The notes under the pieces are model-generated. The model was not told the DNA's origin. It worked only from the letters and a program-made list of their open reading frames with translations, and did no database searches. From Kofleriaceae bacterium (GTDB lineage: Bacteria; Myxococcota_A; Polyangia; Haliangiales; Haliangiaceae), in the NCBI GenBank assembly GCA_025357755.1, contig JANXOP010000310.1, positions 1 to 36,325 on the forward strand: a stretch of DNA of 36,325 bases, given 5' to 3'. Each line of letters begins with the position of its first letter. Within the stretch, counting starts at the first letter, position 1. Of this stretch, positions 15,362 through 27,021 are shown in pieces. A program made the position numbers and the translations under genes.

Positions 15362-16455
15362 CGATCCCGAACCTCGATGCACTCGGCTGGGACGGCGAAT
15401 GGGCAGCTGCCGCGAAGCTGCTCGATCCGGACAGCACGACCGTGCCCGCGCGGATCACGGCCGAGCATCGGATCTCGTACCAAGCGACCACCGCGGCGGG
15501 CAGCGTCTGGTGCGAGGCGACCGGTAAGGCCTTCCACATCGCGGCCGACAAGCGGGCGCTCCCGCACGTCGGTGATTGGGTCTTGCTGGAGCGCTCGAGT
15601 GAGGCCGCCGCCGGCGCGGGCAACGCGGTGATTCGCGAGATCCTGCCGCGCCGCAACCTCCTCGTGCGGCGCGCCGCGGGTGAGGCCTCGGTGCCCCAGC
15701 CCATGGCTGCGAATATCGATCTCGGCCTGGTGCTGACCTCGGCGAACTCCGAGCTCTCGGCACCGCGGCTCGATCGCTATCTCGAGCTCCTCAAGTCGAG
15801 CGGCATCCCCGCCGCGATCGTATTGTCGAAGATCGATCTCGTCGAGCAGCCGCTCGAGCTCGTCGCGCAGATCATGACGACCACGCCCGACGTGCTCGTG
15901 ATCCCGCTCTCGCTCGTCACGGTGACGGGGCTCGACGATCTGCGCTCGCTCGTACGCCCGCGGATGACCGCGGTGTTGCTCGGCAGCTCCGGCGTCGGCA
16001 AATCGACGCTGCTCAACGCGCTCTTGCCCGAAGCGGTCCAGGTCACGCTCGAGATCCGCGACGACGACCGCGGGCGCCACGCGACCACACGGCGCGAGCT
16101 GTTCGTCGCGAGCGATGGCTCGCTGTGGATCGACATGCCCGGCATGCGCGAGCTCGGGCGCTGGGCCAACGAAGAGGAAGAGGAGGAGGAGGTCGACTCG
16201 TTCGACGACATCAAGGCGCTCGCCGAGAACTGCAAGTTCCGCGATTGCTTCCACATCGCCGAGCCTGGCTGCGCGGTGCTCGAGGCCGTGGTCAAGGGCG
16301 AGCTCGACATCGATCGGCTCGCGAACTTCCAGAAGCTCTCGGTCGAGCACACCGTCGCGGTGACCGATCAGAAGACCGCTCGGCGGATCGCGGAGACCCA
16401 AAAGGCGAAAGCCAAGAAGTACGCCCCTCGAACGGGTAAAGGCGACGACGACTAA
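15358..16455 (+). CDS. rsgA: Ribosome small-subunit-dependent GTPase A
   Basis: 365 residues from TTG 15358, overlapping the Nudix stop. It is a circularly permuted GTPase: an OB-fold (about 30-110), then G4 LSKIDL (156-161), G1 P-loop GSSGVGKST (209-217) and G3 DMPG (259-262). The C-terminal zinc-binding motif of RsgA follows with C292, C297, H299 and C305. It acts in late 30S maturation. An unusual acidic run of seven Glu (272-278) sits just after G3, and a Lys-rich tail ends the protein. The order G4-G1-G3 with the Cys/His motif makes this call secure. Confidence 0.95.
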   Translation: MTIPNLDALGWDGEWAAAAKLLDPDSTTVPARITAEHRISYQATTAAGSVWCEATGKAFHIAADKRALPHVGDWVLLERSSEAAAGAGNAVIREILPRRNLLVRRAAGEASVPQPMAANIDLGLVLTSANSELSAPRLDRYLELLKSSGIPAAIVLSKIDLVEQPLELVAQIMTTTPDVLVIPLSLVTVTGLDDLRSLVRPRMTAVLLGSSGVGKSTLLNALLPEAVQVTLEIRDDDRGRHATTRRELFVASDGSLWIDMPGMRELGRWANEEEEEEEVDSFDDIKALAENCKFRDCFHIAEPGCAVLEAVVKGELDIDRLANFQKLSVEHTVAVTDQKTARRIAETQKAKAKKYAPRTGKGDDD

Positions 16456-16461
16456 TAGTGC

Positions 16462-16467
16462 TATAAG
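16462..16467 (+). promoter_or_regulatory. Possible -10 element giving a leaderless ABC-F mRNA
   Basis: TATAAG, an uncommonly AT-rich hexamer here, ends 6 bases before the GTG at 16474. A transcript begun about 7 bases downstream would start at the GTG itself. No clear -35 box or Shine-Dalgarno sequence is seen. Confidence 0.35.
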
Positions 16468-16473
16468 CCGCGC

Positions 16474-18099
16474 GTGATCGCGTTTGCAGGCGTCTCGAAG
16501 CAGTACGGCGGCCAGATCCTGTTCATGGACGCCTCGTTCCAGATCAACCCGAACGAGAAGGTCGGCCTCGTCGGTGCGAACGGCGCGGGCAAGAGCACGG
16601 TCTTCCGCATGCTCGTCGGCGAAGAGAGCCCCGATGACGGCAACGTCGAGAAGCCGAAGAAACTAACGCTCGGGTACTTTCGTCAGGACGTCGGTGACCT
16701 CGCGGGTCGCTCGATCCTCGCGGAGACCTGCGCGGGTGCGGGCGAAGTCTCGAAGCTCGCCGACGAGCTCGCCGTGCTCACCGCGAAGATGGAGCACCCC
16801 GGCGATGACCTCGACGCCGTCGTCGAGCGGTTCGCCGATGTCCAGGCGCGGTATCAAGATCTCGGCGGCTACGAGCTCGAGGCCCGCGCGCAGGAGATCC
16901 TCCATGGCCTCGGCTTCACGCAGGACCAGATGCCGCACGACATCGGCACGCTCTCGGGCGGCTGGAAGATGCGCGTGGCGCTCGCCCAGATCCTGCTCGC
17001 GAAGCCCGAGCTGCTCCTCCTCGACGAGCCGACGAACTATCTCGATCTCGAATCGATCCTGTGGCTCGAGCAGTTCCTCAAGGACTACGCGGGTACGGTC
17101 GTGATGACCTGCCACGATCGCGAGATCATGAACCGCGTCGTCACCAAGATCGTCGAGATCGATGGTGGCGAGATTCGCGCCTACACCGGCAACTACGACT
17201 TCTACGAGAAGATGCGCGCCGAGGAGACCGTGCGCCGCGAGGCCGCGTACGCGCGCCAGCAATCGATGCTCGCGAAGGAGAACCTGTTCGTCGAGCGCTT
17301 CAAGACCCACACCGCGAAGGCGGCGCAGGTCCAGAGCCGGATCAAGAAGCTCGACAAGATCGAGAAGGTCGAGCCGCCGCGCCGGATCATCGAGAAGAAG
17401 CTCGAGTTCAAGACCCCCCCGCGCTCCGGCGACGATGTCGTCAAGCTCGATGGGCTGACGAAGGCGTACGGCACGCGTAGCGTCCACAAGGACCTCTCGC
17501 TGACGTTCCGCCGCGGCGAGCGCTGGGCGGTGATGGGAGAGAACGGCGCGGGGAAATCGACGCTGCTGAAGATGATCGCCGGTGCGCTCGCGCCCGACAG
17601 CGGCAGCGCCACGATCGGTGCCGCGGTCTCGATGGGCTACTACGCGCAGCACGTGATGGAGGGCCTCGGCGGCAGTCACAGCGTGCTCGACGAGCTCCAG
17701 GAGCATGCGCCGGCGGCGAACCAGGGCACGCTGCGCAACCTCGCTGGCATGTTCGGGTTCCACGACGACGACGTGTTCAAGCCGATCAGCGTGCTCTCGG
17801 GTGGCGAGCGCGCGCGCGTCGCGCTCGCGAAGCTGATGCAGGACGCGCCGAACTTGCTCGTCCTCGACGAGCCTTCGAACCATCTCGACATCGTCACCAA
17901 GCGCGCGCTCGTCACGTCGCTCGCGCAGTACGAAGGCACGCTGATCTTCGTCTCGCACGATCGGCAATTTCTCTCCGCTCTCGCGACGCGGGTGCTCGAG
18001 CTCTCGACCGGCGGCAAGCCTCACATCTACGGCGGCAGCTACGACGAGTACGTCCAGTCGACCGGCCACGAAGCGCCCGGCATGCGCCAAGATCCGTAG
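16474..18099 (+). CDS. ABC-F family ATPase (ribosome-associated)
   Basis: 541 residues from a GTG. Two ABC domains lie on one chain: Walker A GANGAGKST (about 34-42) and GENGAGKST (about 354-362), signatures LSGGWKMRVALA and LSGGERARVALA, and Walker B motifs LLLLDEPTNYLD and LLVLDEPSNHLD. Between them is a charged helical linker (about 240-300), the P-site tRNA-interacting motif region of ABC-F factors. No membrane domain is present. ABC-F proteins bind the ribosomal E site and relieve stalling; some protect against antibiotics. It is closest in layout to the YbiT/YdiF-type housekeeping group, which is an inference. It follows rsgA by 18 bp. Confidence 0.93.
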   Translation: MIAFAGVSKQYGGQILFMDASFQINPNEKVGLVGANGAGKSTVFRMLVGEESPDDGNVEKPKKLTLGYFRQDVGDLAGRSILAETCAGAGEVSKLADELAVLTAKMEHPGDDLDAVVERFADVQARYQDLGGYELEARAQEILHGLGFTQDQMPHDIGTLSGGWKMRVALAQILLAKPELLLLDEPTNYLDLESILWLEQFLKDYAGTVVMTCHDREIMNRVVTKIVEIDGGEIRAYTGNYDFYEKMRAEETVRREAAYARQQSMLAKENLFVERFKTHTAKAAQVQSRIKKLDKIEKVEPPRRIIEKKLEFKTPPRSGDDVVKLDGLTKAYGTRSVHKDLSLTFRRGERWAVMGENGAGKSTLLKMIAGALAPDSGSATIGAAVSMGYYAQHVMEGLGGSHSVLDELQEHAPAANQGTLRNLAGMFGFHDDDVFKPISVLSGGERARVALAKLMQDAPNLLVLDEPSNHLDIVTKRALVTSLAQYEGTLIFVSHDRQFLSALATRVLELSTGGKPHIYGGSYDEYVQSTGHEAPGMRQDP

Positions 18100-18131
18100 G
18101 GCAGCCAAAGGGCAGCCAAAGGGCAGCCAAA
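18099..18131. repeat. Three perfect 11-bp direct repeats before the kinase-nSTAND gene
   Basis: GGGCAGCCAAA occurs three times head to tail, starting at the last base of the ABC-F stop codon and ending 15 bp before the GTG start of the next gene. The 11-bp period is close to one helical turn. It could be a regulator binding site or a slippage product. Confidence 0.8.
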
Positions 18132-18146
18132 GGGGATCGACCCCGC

Positions 18147-21206
<3,060 letters not shown>

Positions 21207-21232
21207 CGGCGTGCTCTTCGGGACGAGCGATC

Positions 21233-22237
21233 CTAGAAGCGACCGCTCAGCGTCACGAGGCCGCCGCCGTCGTGGGTCGGCGTGAGGTTCACGGCGGTGA
21301 CGCCGGGCTTCTCGGGATTCTCCTCGTACACGGTGCGGCCGCGGTTCACGTAGAGCAGCACGCTGCCGACGATCGCGGTCGCGGCACCGACCGTCATCAC
21401 GCTGATCGCGATCTTGTTCTCGGTCTGCGCGCGATCTCGGTCGGAGGTATCGACCTGGCCGGGCGTGCAACCGGTGTTCGCGCAATTCGTCGACACGGCG
21501 CGGTCGTAGCTCGACATCGACTGGCTCGCCTCGTACTGGAGGATGCCACCGAACCCGGCGAGCACGAGGCCGCCGCCGAACACGGTCCACGGGATCCAGT
21601 TCGGATAGCGATGGACGACCTTCGCGGCCTTGCCGAGCTCGACGAGCGACATGGCGGTAGCTGGCTGGTGCGCGCCACCGATGACGACGACCTGCGTCGA
21701 CCTGGTGAGGAACCCCGTTTTGGTACCGACGAGCTGGTGTTGTCCCGGCGCGACGCGACGATGCTCCTTGCCGGGGCACGCGAGCAGCGGTTGCCCGTCG
21801 AGCGTGATCGAGACGCCCGCTTGCTCGCAGTGAACTTCGAGGTCACCGATCTGGTTCGCGAGCAGCTTCTGGTAGCTGAGCGCCTCGGTGTAGACCGCGT
21901 CTTCGAGGGGCGCGGCGCCGTACGCGAGTGCGAACGCGAGGTTGTCGCTTGCTTCGACCGGCCGATCGAGCTGGATCAAGCAGCGGACGATGTTGAAGCG
22001 GATCGCGGGGTGATCCCACGCGCCGATCGCGGCCTTGTACTTCTCGAGTGCAGGCGCGTAGTCCTTCTCGAGGAACAGCGCATTGCCTTCCTCGAGCAGC
22101 TTCTGGCTCTGCGTCTTCTGCGCCTCGCTGACGCCGACGGCCCAGGGTTGATTCGCATCCGCGCGTGCGATCCGGGGCGCAAGCGCCGCCGATGCCAGTG
22201 CCACCACCAGCGACAGTTTCGAGACCCACTCCCTCAT
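21233..22237 (-). CDS. TPR and PEGA-domain membrane protein
   Basis: 334 residues. It has a signal peptide (KLSLVVALASAALAPRIARA), a TPR-like helical region (about 40-115; GNALFLEKDYAPALEKYKAA and AIRFNIVRCLIQLDRP are typical TPR helices), and a PEGA-like beta domain (about 130-205; GVSITLDGQPL and GQHQLVGTKTGF). Two hydrophobic segments (about 216-238 and 285-303) flank a small Cys-containing loop, and the end is beta-rich. PEGA domains are surface or periplasmic modules common in myxobacteria beside kinases. It converges on the kinase-nSTAND gene with a 26-bp gap. The lipoprotein gene upstream on the same strand ends 16 bp before it, so the two are probably co-transcribed. Confidence 0.8.
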   Translation of the reverse strand: MREWVSKLSLVVALASAALAPRIARADANQPWAVGVSEAQKTQSQKLLEEGNALFLEKDYAPALEKYKAAIGAWDHPAIRFNIVRCLIQLDRPVEASDNLAFALAYGAAPLEDAVYTEALSYQKLLANQIGDLEVHCEQAGVSITLDGQPLLACPGKEHRRVAPGQHQLVGTKTGFLTRSTQVVVIGGAHQPATAMSLVELGKAAKVVHRYPNWIPWTVFGGGLVLAGFGGILQYEASQSMSSYDRAVSTNCANTGCTPGQVDTSDRDRAQTENKIAISVMTVGAATAIVGSVLLYVNRGRTVYEENPEKPGVTAVNLTPTHDGGGLVTLSGRF

Positions 22238-22253
22238 GGTTCGAGTGTAACGA

Positions 22254-23312
22254 CTACGGGTCGTCGTCGGTCGGGGTGGGCTTCTTCTTCTGCTTTTTCT
22301 TGTGCTTCTTGACCGGCTTGGCCACTTCGTCGGCAGGTGGTGACGGCGCTGTTTCGGGAGGCTTGGGCAATGCCGGCGCGATCACGGTCTTGTACTGCGT
22401 GCCGACGCCCGGCTCGTCGACGGCGAGCGATTCCTGGAGCGCGATCATCTTCCAATCGCTGCCGGTCTTCTCGAACACGGCAAAGACCCGAAGCGGCAGT
22501 GGGTCGGTGTCATCTTCGAACCGGACGACCGGCACGGTCGCCCAGGCGAGCTGACCATCGGCGGTCGCTTGCGCGGTGACCTGACCGGCGGCGGTCTCGC
22601 GCACGTGCGCATCGTTGCGCTTCTCGAACAGCTTCTTGATCTCGGCCTTGCCGTGCGTGACGTCACCCGATCCTGGACCGATCACGACCGCATCGCTGCG
22701 CTTCGCGAGCTCGTCGCCCCACAGCGCCTGCGCGTTGAGCCCTCGCGTGAGCTTGTCGGCGGCACCCTTGGCGACCGCGTCGATCTTCGCGACTGCCGCC
22801 ATGCCGGGCGGCACGACCGCATCCTTCTTGAGGCTCTCGTGTACCGACTTCATCGTCGGCGTGCGCGCGACGGTCGCGGCGCTGACTTGCCAGACGTCGT
22901 CGGCGTTCGACAGCACGGCGGTCAAGGTCATCGCGGTCCCCGAGACATCGACGACATCGAAGGCCCACGCCGAGCGCCCGCCGGGCGAGGCCACGATCGT
23001 CAGCTGACCGGAGTGCAGACTCGGCTTTTTCTTCGGATCGACGATCGCCTTGAGCGCGACCAGGGCATCCGCGCGCGTCGCGTGAGCATCGGCTTTGCGC
23101 GGGCCGTACACCACCATCGGCTCGGCGAACAACGTCATCAACCCGTCCGTATCGGCGTGCGAGATCGAGCCATAGATCTCCTGGATCAGGCCCTTCGCAT
23201 CTTTCTCCGCGGTGCCCTCGTCGACCGCTTCCTGCTTCGGTTTCTCGGGCGTGCCCTTACCGCCACCGCCACAGGCCATACACGCGATCGCGAGAAGCGA
23301 GAGCGTGCGCAT
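22254..23312 (-). CDS. Lipoprotein with two NTF2/SnoaL-like domains and a lysine-rich tail
   Basis: About 352 residues from ATG 23312; the adjoining TTG at 23315 is an alternative. The signal MRTLSLLAIACMACGGGG holds a lipobox-type Cys. Two similar blocks follow: AKGLIQEIYGSISHADTDGLMTLFAEPMVVYGP (about 40-72), and DKLTRGLNAQALWGDELAKRSDAVVIGPGSGDVTHG (about 185-220), each continuing into beta strands that end W.V...... or WKMIALQES. This is the layout of SnoaL/DUF4440-type cone folds. The extreme C-terminus is strongly basic (KKHKKKQKKKP) then acidic. Its start touches the stop of the proline-rich protein gene (TGATG). Function unknown. Confidence 0.78.
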   Translation of the reverse strand: MRTLSLLAIACMACGGGGKGTPEKPKQEAVDEGTAEKDAKGLIQEIYGSISHADTDGLMTLFAEPMVVYGPRKADAHATRADALVALKAIVDPKKKPSLHSGQLTIVASPGGRSAWAFDVVDVSGTAMTLTAVLSNADDVWQVSAATVARTPTMKSVHESLKKDAVVPPGMAAVAKIDAVAKGAADKLTRGLNAQALWGDELAKRSDAVVIGPGSGDVTHGKAEIKKLFEKRNDAHVRETAAGQVTAQATADGQLAWATVPVVRFEDDTDPLPLRVFAVFEKTGSDWKMIALQESLAVDEPGVGTQYKTVIAPALPKPPETAPSPPADEVAKPVKKHKKKQKKKPTPTDDDP

Positions 23313-24340
23313 CAACGCTGCTTCGCGGCGACTCGTTTAGCGTTCGAAGAGTGGTTCGAAGACGGCGCGGCCAAGAGGCCCGGCGATGTGAGGTCGTCGT
23401 TCGCCGGCGCGGCGAGCGTGACCTGGGTGTCCTCGCCGACCACCGTCTGGTTCATCTGGTTCGTCTGGTTTGTTAGCCCGGTCGCGCGCGGGAAGCGACG
23501 CGGCTGGATCTGCGACGGATCGGTGACCTGCGTGATCGTAGGGACCGGAATCACGGTGCGACCGGGCTGCGTCTGCGGCGAGACGATCTGGACCGGGCGC
23601 GTCGGTTGCGTGATGCGTGGGAGGGGCGCGGGTGCGGCGCTGATCGCGGTCTTCGTGCGATCGCTCGTATCCCAGCGATCGGCGATCGGCGGCTTCACGG
23701 GTGTGATCGGCGAGGTCTGGCTCTTCGCGCGGATGCGCAGAGCTGGAGCGACCGGTGCGGGCACCGCAGGCGGTGCCGGGCGAAGTGCTGGCGTCGCCGC
23801 GACCTGCGTCTGTTGGGCGAGGGCTTCGTCAGCCCACTCGGCTTGCGCGCGAGCACGCGCGACCGCGATCTCCCACTCCCACTCGTCCTCCAGAGGCTCC
23901 AGAGGCTCCAGAGGCTCGGCCTCCATCTTTTCGAACTCGTCGACGCGGATCATCGGCTGGGTCTCGAGCGGAAGCGGCGTCGGCGCGCGCTTGGGTCCGA
24001 GCGGCGCCATCGCGAGCACCGGCGAAGCGAGGGTCGCGACCGGAGGGCGAGTCGGAATCGGCGGGCGCGCGACGACCGTGCGGGTTGATGGCGCCGCTGG
24101 CATGGGCGCAGGAATGGCGCTTGCGTTGGCCGTGGCTCGTGGAGTAGCCGGCGGCGACTGCCAGCGAGCGAGCTCCATCGCAGCTAGGTCGCCTTCACGC
24201 CAGCCGACGATCTTGCCGCCAAATCCATCGTCGAGCACCGCAGGACGCGTAGATAGCAGCCGTCCCTCGGGCGTGAGCACGAGTCCGTAGTCGCCGAGCT
24301 TCGAGAAGCCCATCCGCCGCAGCAAGCTACTGATCGCCAT
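23312..24340 (-). CDS. Proline-rich hypothetical protein with a conserved-looking N-terminal domain
   Basis: 342 residues. The first 55 residues look like a folded module (FSKLGDYGLVLTPEGRLLS, then DDGFGGKIVGWREGDLAAMEL). The rest is Pro/Ala/Thr-rich, low complexity and probably disordered, with an EPL repeat and an NQT/NQM repeat. There is no signal peptide or membrane segment. I do not recognise the family. It is the first gene of a three-gene minus-strand set with the lipoprotein and the PEGA protein. The long disordered tail makes true constraint on the reading frame hard to judge, but the start, overlap and codon use support a real gene. Confidence 0.65.
   Translation of the reverse strand: MAISSLLRRMGFSKLGDYGLVLTPEGRLLSTRPAVLDDGFGGKIVGWREGDLAAMELARWQSPPATPRATANASAIPAPMPAAPSTRTVVARPPIPTRPPVATLASPVLAMAPLGPKRAPTPLPLETQPMIRVDEFEKMEAEPLEPLEPLEDEWEWEIAVARARAQAEWADEALAQQTQVAATPALRPAPPAVPAPVAPALRIRAKSQTSPITPVKPPIADRWDTSDRTKTAISAAPAPLPRITQPTRPVQIVSPQTQPGRTVIPVPTITQVTDPSQIQPRRFPRATGLTNQTNQMNQTVVGEDTQVTLAAPANDDLTSPGLLAAPSSNHSSNAKRVAAKQR
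23447..23473. repeat. Three 9-bp near-perfect repeats (NQT/NQM coding)
   Basis: CTGGTTCAT, CTGGTTCGT and CTGGTTTGT follow one another. On the minus strand they code for the NQT/NQM repeat in the proline-rich protein. Confidence 0.75.
23889..23917. repeat. Three perfect 9-bp repeats (EPL coding)
   Basis: TCCAGAGGC is repeated three times exactly, plus two bases. On the minus strand it gives E-P-L units in the disordered part of the proline-rich protein. Exact repeats suggest recent slippage. Confidence 0.85.
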
Positions 24341-24544
24341 GCGGGGGTGAATTGCACCCGGCAGGCCAGCACATCGGGCACGCCCTGCCCTGGATTGCCG
24401 ACCCTCGGCAGCACATCAGGCGCATCGATCCGCGCGGATCCATGCGCTCCGGTCGTCCTGGTGACTCGCGTACTGGGGCCGGTACCCCCGATCGTTGCGG
24501 GGCCCCTACCACCCAGTGAAGACCTTGCGCAGGCCCTGCGCTCG
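24341..24544. promoter_or_regulatory. Structured intergenic region upstream of the proline-rich protein operon
   Basis: This 204-bp gap separates the enoyl-CoA hydratase gene (ending at 24545) from the start of the proline-rich gene, both on the minus strand. It holds a 28-bp near-palindrome, a CAGCACATC direct repeat (24367-24375 and 24409-24417) and G/C-run inverted repeats (GGGGCC at 24475-24480 with GGCCCC at 24501-24506). I see no credible ORF in it. It probably carries the promoter for the operon at 24340 and the end of the hydratase transcript. Confidence 0.5.
24420..24447. promoter_or_regulatory. 28-bp near-perfect palindrome
   Basis: Two 14-bp arms (GCGCATCGATCCGC and its complement) meet with no spacer and one mismatched pair (24426 against 24441). 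It lies 80 bp upstream of the start at 24340. It fits an operator for a dimeric regulator. As RNA it would form a strong stem, but no T-tract follows on either strand. Confidence 0.55.
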
Positions 24545-25321
24545 CTAGTTGCCCTTGTACCTTGGCGGTCGACCCTCGGCAAACGCGGCCAGGCCTTCGT
24601 CCCGGTCTTCGCTGTAGAGGGTCACCTCGTAGCACTCGCGCTCGATGCTTAGCGCCTCGGACAGCTCCTTGCCGTAGCCCCGCTGGATCGCGGATTTGGC
24701 TGACATGAGCGAGAGCGGCGCGCACCCCGCGAGCTCCGCGAGCATGCCTTCGACCGTCGCGCGGAGCTGGTCACGAGCGACCGCTTGGTGGACCAGCCCG
24801 ATCTCGGCCGCGCGTCCCGCCGTGATCCGGCGACCTAACAAGATCAGCTCCTTCGCACGTGCTTCACCGACGAGCCGCGGCAGGCGCTGCGTGCCACCGG
24901 CGCCCGGCATGATACCGAGCCGCACTTCGGTGAGCCCGACCTCGGCGCCGTCGACGAGGATCCTGAGATCGCAGGCCATCGCGAGCTCGAGGCCACCGCC
25001 GTAGGCCGAGCCGTTCATCATGCAGATCGTGGGCTTCCGGATCTCGCCCCACGTCTCGATCGCCGTCGCGATCGCGTTGATGTACGGACCGGTCTCGCTC
25101 GCCGGTACGCCCTTGCGCTCCTTGAGATCCGCGCCCGCGCAGAAAGCCTTGTCACCCGCACCGGTGAGGACGATCGCGCGCACGCTGTCCTTCTGATCGA
25201 GCTCGAGCGCGACGTCGGTCATCCGCGTATTCACCGCACGCGACAGTGCGTTGCGAACGTCGGGGCGATTGATCGTGACCCACGCGACGCCGGCTTGTTC
25301 TTCGACGAGGACCTCAGTCAT
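24545..25321 (-). CDS. Enoyl-CoA hydratase family protein, likely methylglutaconyl-CoA hydratase
   Basis: 258 residues, full family length. Crotonase motifs: AFCAGADLKER (59-69) and GSAYGGGLELA (104-114) form the oxyanion hole, and GIMPGAGGTQRLPR follows. Both catalytic glutamates of true hydratases are present: Glu132 (TEVRLG) and Glu158 (AKELIL), so hydratase rather than isomerase chemistry is expected. The HMG-CoA lyase gene lies 18 bp upstream on the same strand. Methylglutaconyl-CoA hydratase makes HMG-CoA and the lyase cleaves it, the last two steps of leucine degradation. That makes the AUH-type assignment likely, though general fatty-acid hydratase remains possible. Confidence 0.93.
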   Translation of the reverse strand: MTEVLVEEQAGVAWVTINRPDVRNALSRAVNTRMTDVALELDQKDSVRAIVLTGAGDKAFCAGADLKERKGVPASETGPYINAIATAIETWGEIRKPTICMMNGSAYGGGLELAMACDLRILVDGAEVGLTEVRLGIMPGAGGTQRLPRLVGEARAKELILLGRRITAGRAAEIGLVHQAVARDQLRATVEGMLAELAGCAPLSLMSAKSAIQRGYGKELSEALSIERECYEVTLYSEDRDEGLAAFAEGRPPRYKGN

Positions 25322-25339
25322 TCACGGACGGTAACAGAA

Positions 25340-26278
<939 letters not shown>

Positions 26279-26287
26279 GGCCTAACT

Positions 26288-26950
26288 CTAGTCCCGCACG
26301 AGGCTGTCGACCAGCGACGGCGTCAGCTCGTCGAGAGAATCGATCACCCGGTGAGCATGATCCTGCTTCCAGCCACCAAAATTGCCTGCCCGGATGGCCA
26401 GCACGTAGCAACCGGCCTCACGCCCTGCCGTGATGCCAGCCTCCGAGTCCTCGAGCACGATGGCTTCGGACGGGTCGAGGCCGAGCGCGGTGAGCGCCGC
26501 GAGGTAGCCATCCGGCGCAGGCTTACTCCGCGCGACATCTTCGGCAGCGAAGATCACGTCGAAGGCGGCATCCGGCCCGAGGTGCGGCAAGACCTGGGTG
26601 ACTTCCTGGCGCGAGCTGCCGGTGACGAGAGCGCGCTTGTACGCCGCGCGCGTCCAGCGCAGCGTCTCCTTCGCGCCCGGCAGCACGGTGATCCCCATCT
26701 CGGCGATCACCTCGTCGCGCATCGTCGCGGTCTTCGCGATCATCTCGGCACGAGACCACGCGATCTGCGGATAGCGCGTGGTCAGGCTGTCGTAGATCGC
26801 GACCCAGGACTTGCCGATGATGAAGTCGCGATCGTACTGCTCGATCTCGATGGCATGCAGGCGCGACAGTGCCCTCGCCATCGCCTCGGCGGTCTCGCGT
26901 TCGGAGTCGACGAGCGTGCCGTCGAGGTCGAACAAGAATCCCTTGATCAC
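26288..26950 (-). CDS. HAD-superfamily phosphatase (beta-phosphoglucomutase/phosphoglycolate phosphatase-like)
   Basis: 220 residues from GTG 26950. Motif I is FDLDGTLVDSE (7-17) with the nucleophile Asp8 and acid/base Asp10. Motif II is VTGSS (about 114-118), motif III is the lysine in RSKPAPDGY (about 147), and motif IV is VLEDSEAGI (about 165). The residues between motifs I and II form a helical C1 cap. These are subclass I HAD enzymes that dephosphorylate small metabolites or isomerise sugar phosphates. The substrate is not deducible. It ends 9 bp before the HMG-CoA lyase gene on the same strand, but has no obvious pathway link. Confidence 0.92.
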   Translation of the reverse strand: MIKGFLFDLDGTLVDSERETAEAMARALSRLHAIEIEQYDRDFIIGKSWVAIYDSLTTRYPQIAWSRAEMIAKTATMRDEVIAEMGITVLPGAKETLRWTRAAYKRALVTGSSRQEVTQVLPHLGPDAAFDVIFAAEDVARSKPAPDGYLAALTALGLDPSEAIVLEDSEAGITAGREAGCYVLAIRAGNFGGWKQDHAHRVIDSLDELTPSLVDSLVRD

Positions 26951-26959
26951 GGGCGCGTT

Positions 26960-26988
26960 GTAACACGCACCTTTGTTTCGCGTGTAAC
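26960..26988. promoter_or_regulatory. Paired GTAAC elements between divergent HAD and HEAT genes
   Basis: GTAACACGC starts at 26960 and TGTAACC at 26983, with the inverted pair ACACGC/GCGTGT between. The 71-bp gap between the divergent starts must hold both promoters. The same GTAACACGC and TGTAACC words occur before the gene at 28516. Confidence 0.4.
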
Positions 26989-27021
26989 CCCAGGTGCAAG
27001 GGCGTGCACTGTCCCTGTGTC

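Noticed and set aside
21207..21232. Strong terminator between the kinase and PEGA genes
   Set aside because: Only a GCTC/GAGC 4-bp stem is present and no T-tract; too weak to list.
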